Below are positions 62,674-64,000 of a stretch of DNA of 64,000 bases, piece after piece. A program made the translations under genes and the position numbers. The stretch lies in contig NZ_CP063202.1 in NCBI RefSeq assembly GCF_019904235.1, forward strand, positions 1,240,001-1,304,000, given 5' to 3'. How positions within the stretch are numbered: position 1 is the stretch's first letter; each line of letters begins with the position of its first letter. The notes under the pieces are model-generated. The model did no database searches. It had not been told where the DNA came from and saw nothing but the letters and a program-made list of their open reading frames with translations. The DNA comes from Erythrobacter sp. SCSIO 43205. Its GTDB lineage: Bacteria > Pseudomonadota > Alphaproteobacteria > Sphingomonadales > Sphingomonadaceae.

Positions 62674-64000
62674 ATGATTGCTGACCTTCTCGAGAATTGC
62701 GGTATTCGCACCGTCTTGATCGTCGACGATGGCTACGATGAAGCTCCACGGCTAGCTGATCTCGGAGCCACCAACCCCGATTGGGCCACATTCTTCGACG
62801 ATTTGACCGAGGATGACGAGGGAGCGATTGCGCAGGCGTTTCCGGGGTTCGATCTCGACGACGCGGACGATTACTCAAAGGACGAAGCCTTCCTGCAGGT
62901 CGTTTGGGCTCTAAAGGATGAGATTTCAGACCAAGCGACAGCGCATATTCTTGAAACGTACGAGCACGACCAGCAAGCCATGTCGAGATTCCTTACGGAG
63001 ATAGAAGGCGTATTTGCTGGCTATGGCCTTGAGGTTGCGCGCGCAGGACGCGATTTTGTCCCACACTCGGCCGACGCAGATCTAATTCTGATAGACCTCT
63101 TTCTTGGCGCGCAACAGGCCGATGATGATATGTCGCGTTCGATCGCTGGCCTAAAAGAGGTTCTCGAAAACAGGGCCGATAGCCCACCCGCGATCATCCT
63201 AATGTCTAGCCATCGAGGCATCGGTCAAAAGCGCGGGCGCTTTCGAGACGAAGCTGGCGTATTCGCCTCAGGTTTCCGGGCTATCAGTAAGGACAAGTTA
63301 CGAGATACCCCGCGGCGGGACCAGATATTGCTTGAGCTTGCTCGCCACCGAGCAGATTCGCTCAAGCTCAGCTCATTCCTGCAGACCTGGCGGGTTGGAA
63401 TGGAGCAAGCGGTCAACGCAACCTCAGCCGACTTGCGGCGGCTCGATCTGGAAGACATAGCACAACTGCAATCCCTTCTTCTCGACGATGAGCAAGAACC
63501 AAGAAGCAGCTATATGCTCGATCTTGTTGATAGGCTGCTCGTGCATGAACTCGAGGGTATTGGGCCCATTATCACGGCTGCCAGGGCGCTCGATCGAATG
63601 GACAGCAGCCATCATCCGCCCAACACCATGGGGGACAACAAGGACAATCTTAACCTCATCTACAAGACGCTCTTCGTGCACCCAAATCGGCGGAGACTCG
63701 ACGCCAAGGACGGCTTTCCGGTTCGTTTTGGCGACATCATCGCTCTCAAACCGAATGCCGCTGCGCCGCGCGGAAGCATTTTTTCCGGCAATGCGGATTC
63801 GGTATTCCTGGTCGCAACGCCTGCGTGCGACCTGGTGCGTGACCCTCCTGCCGCGAAGGAAGCATTGCTGGTCGAGGGGGAGTGCCTCGCGATCGACGCC
63901 GCTGCCTATGATCCGAGGACACCTGATACGACAATCGTCATCAAGCGTGGAAACCAGAAGTACGGCGTCAAATGGAAGATGAAGAATCTCAAAACGCTGA
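62674..64000 (+). CDS. Receiver-domain protein with insertion and unknown C-terminus (3' end outside window)
   Basis: The frame opens at the ATG 8 bases after the GHKL gene and runs without stop to the window end (442 codons). Response-regulator residues are recognisable: D18/D19 in VLIVDDG, phosphoacceptor D141 in LILIDLFLG, S178 in ILMSSH and K206 in ISKDK. About 100 extra, acidic residues lie between the first acidic pair and D141. The C-terminal part (from about residue 215) has no recognised output domain. Translational coupling with the GHKL gene makes it the likely partner. Confidence 0.78.
   Translation, partial: MIADLLENCGIRTVLIVDDGYDEAPRLADLGATNPDWATFFDDLTEDDEGAIAQAFPGFDLDDADDYSKDEAFLQVVWALKDEISDQATAHILETYEHDQQAMSRFLTEIEGVFAGYGLEVARAGRDFVPHSADADLILIDLFLGAQQADDDMSRSIAGLKEVLENRADSPPAIILMSSHRGIGQKRGRFRDEAGVFASGFRAISKDKLRDTPRRDQILLELARHRADSLKLSSFLQTWRVGMEQAVNATSADLRRLDLEDIAQLQSLLLDDEQEPRSSYMLDLVDRLLVHELEGIGPIITAARALDRMDSSHHPPNTMGDNKDNLNLIYKTLFVHPNRRRLDAKDGFPVRFGDIIALKPNAAAPRGSIFSGNADSVFLVATPACDLVRDPPAAKEALLVEGECLAIDAAAYDPRTPDTTIVIKRGNQKYGVKWKMKNLKTL

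Noticed and set aside
3101..64000. Second copy of the tRNA 3' end as distal att site
   Set aside because: No repeat of the GTTCAAGTCCCTCCTCCGCT segment was recognised elsewhere in the window.
1..64000. CRISPR array or cas genes
   Set aside because: No regularly spaced direct repeats and no Cas-like proteins were seen on either strand.

Overview
The window looks like part of an alphaproteobacterial chromosome, most likely Sphingomonadales and probably Erythrobacteraceae. Reasons are the high GC, the fabF-mltG pair, and a set of mobile-element genes (DUF5818-like, strawberry-notch helicase/methylase, ParB-like, ArdC, DUF2493) that I associate with sphingomonad ICEs and plasmids. Genus is not determinable from the sequence alone.

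Layout. 1-3.2 kb is chromosomal backbone: the 3' end of fabF, mltG, a 2H phosphoesterase, a membrane protein with a cyclic-nucleotide-binding-like domain, and a CAU tRNA (probably elongator Met). From 3.36 kb a P4-type integrase directly downstream of the tRNA opens a large integrative element whose other end lies outside the window. Its backbone comprises a DUF5818-like protein, a lytic transglycosylase, a CHC2/Toprim primase-like protein, a 1415-aa methylase/helicase and a ParB-like protein (4.6-12.9 kb). It continues with ArdC, a Xre-RES toxin-antitoxin, a DUF2493 SLOG protein, SSB and small unknown genes (20-25.9 kb), and ends with an accessory protein, a TraD-type coupling ATPase and a MOBF relaxase-helicase (48.2-53.8 kb). 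Three cargo blocks interrupt or follow this backbone.

Cargo 1 (13.1-19.9 kb) is a MarR regulator divergent from a tightly overlapping hydrolase-thioesterase-RND efflux operon, followed by a short tyrosine recombinase. Cargo 2 (26.31-47.98 kb) is bounded by a 17-bp direct repeat. It starts with two overlapping tyrosine recombinases, then three exported proteins including a 1446-aa RHS protein with a toxin-like C-terminus and a possible immunity gene. A reduced VirB type IV secretion operon (B3-B4-B6-B8-B9-B10-B11-B2) and a 1480-aa STAND NTPase complete it. Cargo 3 (54.0 kb to the window end) resembles the Ssp phosphorothioation defence system: SspA-like cysteine desulfurase, DUF4007 SspB-like, SspC-like ATPase and SspD-like PAPS-reductase-family enzyme. 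These are followed by a protein with two GHKL ATPase domains plus a histidine-kinase-like core, and by an atypical receiver-domain protein that runs off the window.

How it fits together. The outer element supplies integration, DNA maintenance, anti-restriction and DNA processing for transfer; the only mating-pore genes visible lie in the nested block, which itself lacks a relaxase and coupling protein. The strongest candidates for new biology are the two-component-like pair attached to the Ssp-like genes, the STAND protein framed by inverted copies of a dispersed 24-bp motif, and the RHS/VirB pairing inside a nested island.
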